Part shown: one piece after another, positions 61,867 through 64,000 of the stretch | How positions within the stretch are numbered: position 1 is the stretch's first letter | Layout of the letters: the number at the start of each line of letters is the position of its first letter | NCBI GenBank assembly: GCA_964419545.1 | Contig: CAYQQU010000016.1 | Span: forward strand, 1 to 64,000 | DNA: 64,000 nt | Reading direction: 5' to 3' | Source: CAYQQU01 sp964419545 | GTDB lineage: Bacteria > Bacteroidota > Bacteroidia > Chitinophagales > Saprospiraceae | Position numbers and translations under genes: made by a program | The notes under the pieces: generated by a model | The model's input: only the letters and a program-made list of their open reading frames with translations | What the model was told of the DNA's origin: nothing | Databases searched by the model: none

Positions 61867-61897
61867 AACCCGGATTAATCCATTAATAATCCAGGTT
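61867..61897. repeat. Inverted repeat related to the MITE ends
   Basis: Arms 61867-61877 and 61887-61897 pair over ten of eleven bases around a 9-base loop and share the AACCCGGATTA core with the element next to it. It may be a second, collapsed copy. Confidence 0.45.
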
Positions 61898-61914
61898 AAT
61901 TCCCGAATAGCCCC

Positions 61915-61922
61915 TAATTTTG
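61915..61922 (+). promoter_or_regulatory. Possible -7 element of the PAP2 gene
   Basis: TAATTTTG matches TAnnTTTG 32 bases before the ATG at 61954. No TTTG lies at the proper spacing upstream, so support is partial. Confidence 0.35.
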
Positions 61923-61928
61923 AGCATG

Positions 61929-61946
61929 CTCAACCTCAACCTCAAC
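61929..61946. repeat. CTCAAC triplicate, inverted copy of the hexamer array
   Basis: Three perfect CTCAAC units are the reverse complement, 17 of 18 bases, of 61459-61476 in the hexamer array after the subtilase gene. Together they bracket the MITE-like region as an outer inverted pair of about 490 bases. Confidence 0.6.
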
Positions 61947-61953
61947 CCACCCC

Positions 61954-62616
61954 ATGACACACCCACTGCCCCTCATCTACCGTCGTGAACGCCGCCTGCT
62001 CTACCTCCTTGCCGGGTGTGTGCTCTTCACTGTTTTCTACCTTGGCGTCAGCCGGGTGCTGGTTTTTGAAGCCGTGGAGGTGCAGCAGCTGCCCATCGAC
62101 CGGCTGGTGCCGTTTACGCCATGGTCGATCTGGGTGTACCTGAGCACTTTCCCGTTTCTTTTCGGTTTATTCTGGGTGGCGGAGCGGCCGGACAACCTCA
62201 GCAGGTTGTTATTCGGCTTTACGGCTTTGCTGCTCACTTCGAGCGCCATATTCTGGTTTTTTCCGACCACCATCCCGCGCACGCCTTATGCAGTGGAAGC
62301 TACCGGTTTTTCTCCCAATGCGCTGGCGCTCGATTTTCTGCGTCTCATCGACAAGCCCACCAATTGCGTTCCCAGCCTGCACGTTTCCGCCAGCCTGTTA
62401 TTCACGCTGTTTTTCTTCAACGAAGCCCGCTACCGCCGGTATTTTCCCATGGTAGTGCTCTGGTTTTTGCTCATCGTCTGGTCTACGATGGCGACCAAGC
62501 AGCATTACTTCATCGATGTGGTCGCGGGGGCGGGCATGGGCCTGGTCTTTTACCTGATCTTTTTCCGGTGGCTGGAGGTACGCGCCCCGGAGGAGGCGAC
62601 TACATCGGCAGGGTGA
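61954..62616 (+). CDS. PAP2-family membrane phosphatase/phosphotransferase
   Basis: The 220-residue protein has about six membrane helices and the PAP2 active-site motifs: CVPSLHVSAS with the phosphate-contacting Ser-Leu-His, and STMATKQHYFIDVVAG with the second catalytic His and Asp. The arrangement fits the inositolphosphotransferase (Aur1/Ipt1)-like branch of the family, which acts on lipid phosphates. The substrate may be a phospholipid or undecaprenyl-type carrier. Its end overlaps the convergent YceI gene by 17 bases. Confidence 0.83.
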   Translation: MTHPLPLIYRRERRLLYLLAGCVLFTVFYLGVSRVLVFEAVEVQQLPIDRLVPFTPWSIWVYLSTFPFLFGLFWVAERPDNLSRLLFGFTALLLTSSAIFWFFPTTIPRTPYAVEATGFSPNALALDFLRLIDKPTNCVPSLHVSASLLFTLFFFNEARYRRYFPMVVLWFLLIVWSTMATKQHYFIDVVAGAGMGLVFYLIFFRWLEVRAPEEATTSAG

Positions 62617-63133
62617 CCGCAAAGGAAACCGGCACCTCGTTCTTAGGGCCATCGCCGGTGAAGCCAAACTTGCGCCGCAATATGATCCCTTCTCCTTCCA
62701 CCTGGTACGGTTTAGTATCTGAGATGGTAAAGGTCAGCTCTACCGGCAGGGTCTTCTTTTTCAGGGTCAGCATGGCCCGGGTGGTGTAGCGACCGTCTTC
62801 AGTAGGCATGGCGCCGTCGATTTCGACGATCGCTTTCGGGAATTTCTTCACGTAGAAATAGTCTTTCTTCTTGCGGATATTTTTCTCCAGGTCTTTCCAG
62901 TCGCAGGTCAGCGAGGAGGTGTTGATCTCGATGCCCAGTTTGATGTTTTCGACCCGTTCTTCGGGCATAGCGAAGTGGGTGAAGGCCCATTTTTGAAACG
63001 TAAAAACCTGGGGAGATCCCGCATCGCCGATGGCCTGGATCGTGCCCGGCGCCTCGCCTACCGTTCCTTTTTCGACAAAAGAAAAAGCGAGCAGCAGGAA
63101 AGCGGCTAAAAAGAGGATAGTGAATCGTTGCAT
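62600..63133 (-). CDS. YceI-like exported protein
   Basis: The 177-residue protein has a signal peptide (MQRFTILFLAAFLLLAFSFV) and a YceI-type beta barrel: VFTFQKWAFTHFAMPEERVENIKLGIEINTSSL, YFYVKKFPKAIVEIDGAMP, and a closing VPVSFAVTLPM. It is a divergent member: the usual N-terminal DxxHS-like segment is absent. The following YceI-like gene starts upstream on the same strand with only 14 bases between them, so they form an operon. Confidence 0.78.
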   Translation of the reverse strand: MQRFTILFLAAFLLLAFSFVEKGTVGEAPGTIQAIGDAGSPQVFTFQKWAFTHFAMPEERVENIKLGIEINTSSLTCDWKDLEKNIRKKKDYFYVKKFPKAIVEIDGAMPTEDGRYTTRAMLTLKKKTLPVELTFTISDTKPYQVEGEGIILRRKFGFTGDGPKNEVPVSFAVTLPM

Positions 63134-63147
63134 GGTATTAGATTTTG

Positions 63148-64000
63148 TTAATTGACAGATTGCATTAAGAAATTCAGGTTAAAAAGCAGGGTTTTCCGTG
63201 CGGGATCAGGGCCGTCGGGGCCTTTGATCCTGAAATCGTCGACGATGTTCATGCCAAAGGAAGCCTGAACGCGCAGGAGCGGCGCACCCGCATCGTTCAC
63301 GATGGGTGTGAGCTGTACATCGACTTCAACCGGGCGGGTGCGGCGCATAAGTTGGAAAGCGCCGGGCACGCTCACCCGTATCGTTTCTCCGAAAGACAAG
63401 GCGGAAAGATCCACCGGGGCGTCAAACCGAAAGCTGGAAGTGGGGAATTTGAAGGCTTTGATATACTTATTCAGTACGTTCTCATCGAAGCTTTCCATCC
63501 CCATGGTCAGGCTTTGCATGGCGGCGGTGAAGGCGCCGGTCAGACGCTGTCCGTCGGCGCCGATCGTCATTTTGCCGTCGATTTCCCGCACCTCCCCGGC
63601 ATAGCGGTCGAGCGGTTCCATAAACCGAAACTGGACGACCGGCGTGGCCGGGTCCGCGGCTTGGTAAAACTGCCATTGGTCAGGCAGCCGCAGGTCATCG
63701 GCTACATCGTACGACTGACCAGGCGGAGGCTCCGGCAACGCCAGCCCCAATGCGGGCCAGTCGCGTACCGGCGCTGCATCGGGCACAGGGGTGAATGCGT
63801 CGCCGATGACAGAGGTCCGGGCCTGCCGATCGATCGCTCTCGCCAAGAACTCCGCCGCCTCAGCCAGTAAACTTTCCAACTGATCGCTACGGCCTCGCAA
63901 GGGGTCGGTCAGGCGGGAAAGTACGGGATCCTGGCAGCTGAACTGCGAATAGAGCTCCAGGGATAGGTATACTGCGCCGTCTTTGGCAAAATAGGGGTGA
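63148..64000 (-). CDS. YceI-like protein, 5' end cut by the window
   Basis: The frame is open from 63148 to the window edge, so the gene continues to the right; the Met at 63900 is probably internal, because the codons beyond it read as normal protein (HPYFAKDGAVYLSLELYSQF, then a Cys). The visible 284 residues end in a YceI-like domain: VVQFRFMEPLDRYAGEVREIDGKMTI, GAFTAAMQSLTMGMESFDENVLNKYIKAFKFP, and RVQASFGMNIVDDFRIKGPDGP. The N-terminal part visible here is of no recognised type. It is co-directional with the YceI gene that follows and likely exported, but the signal lies outside the window. Confidence 0.7.
   Translation of the reverse strand, partial: HPYFAKDGAVYLSLELYSQFSCQDPVLSRLTDPLRGRSDQLESLLAEAAEFLARAIDRQARTSVIGDAFTPVPDAAPVRDWPALGLALPEPPPGQSYDVADDLRLPDQWQFYQAADPATPVVQFRFMEPLDRYAGEVREIDGKMTIGADGQRLTGAFTAAMQSLTMGMESFDENVLNKYIKAFKFPTSSFRFDAPVDLSALSFGETIRVSVPGAFQLMRRTRPVEVDVQLTPIVNDAGAPLLRVQASFGMNIVDDFRIKGPDGPDPARKTLLFNLNFLMQSVN

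Overview
The window comes from a member of the Bacteroidota, most likely a marine or sludge Saprospiria (Lewinella/Saprospiraceae-like) bacterium. The evidence is a GH97 glucosidase, FecI/FecR plus SusC-like TonB receptors paired with DUF4249 lipoproteins, a DAHP synthase-chorismate mutase fusion, weak Shine-Dalgarno sites, and several promoters of the Bacteroidota type (TTTG or TTG, about 19-20 nt, then TAnnTTTG). Overall base composition is GC-rich. No rRNA, tRNA or CRISPR array was seen.

Layout: (1) 74-4000 holds a GH97 glycosidase, a TonB C-terminal-domain protein and a YceI/MarR pair with a well-resolved promoter/operator. (2) 4048-12809 is a nutrient-uptake module: ECF sigma factor, FecR anti-sigma factor, an STN-bearing TonB receptor, a DUF4249 lipoprotein, a second TonB receptor and a second DUF4249 lipoprotein. 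A sodium:solute symporter follows (12928-14496). (3) 14549-19015 is an aromatic amino acid operon (prephenate dehydratase, aminotransferase, prephenate dehydrogenase, DAHP synthase-chorismate mutase). In front of it lie two consecutive transcription attenuators, each with a 20-codon Phe/Tyr-rich leader peptide, an antiterminator pairing and a terminator. (4) 19249-25688 holds an enoyl-CoA hydratase, a ribosome hibernation factor, an unrecognised exported repeat protein and a large caspase-alpha/beta-hydrolase fusion.

(5) 26500-58676 is a nearly complete extracellular contractile injection system (eCIS; PVC/MAC/AlgoCIS-like). In order it has a DUF4255 cap protein, an unknown protein, sheath, two tube proteins, DUF5908, a LysM tube/spike adaptor, VgrG-like spike, PAAR tip, gp25, baseplate J, a second baseplate protein, a giant unknown structural protein and the tape measure protein. 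A cargo/accessory segment follows: a DUF4157 protein with a Cys-His-Asp centre and OmpA tail, a lipoprotein, a second DUF4157 protein, a protein with three MptE/DUF115-like modules, the AAA+ ATPase, a decayed DUF4157 gene and a TerB-like protein. The cargo part (about 49.4-52.9 kb) is visibly AT-richer than the structural genes, which suggests later acquisition. No integrase, terminase, capsid, holin or endolysin is present, so this is not a prophage.

(6) 58683-64000 holds a GT29-like sialyltransferase on the minus strand, a cytoplasmic-looking subtilase with a lamin-tail domain, a repeat-rich intergenic region (G-quadruplex hexamer array and a possible 170-bp MITE), a PAP2 membrane phosphatase, a YceI-like protein and a further YceI-like gene cut by the window end.
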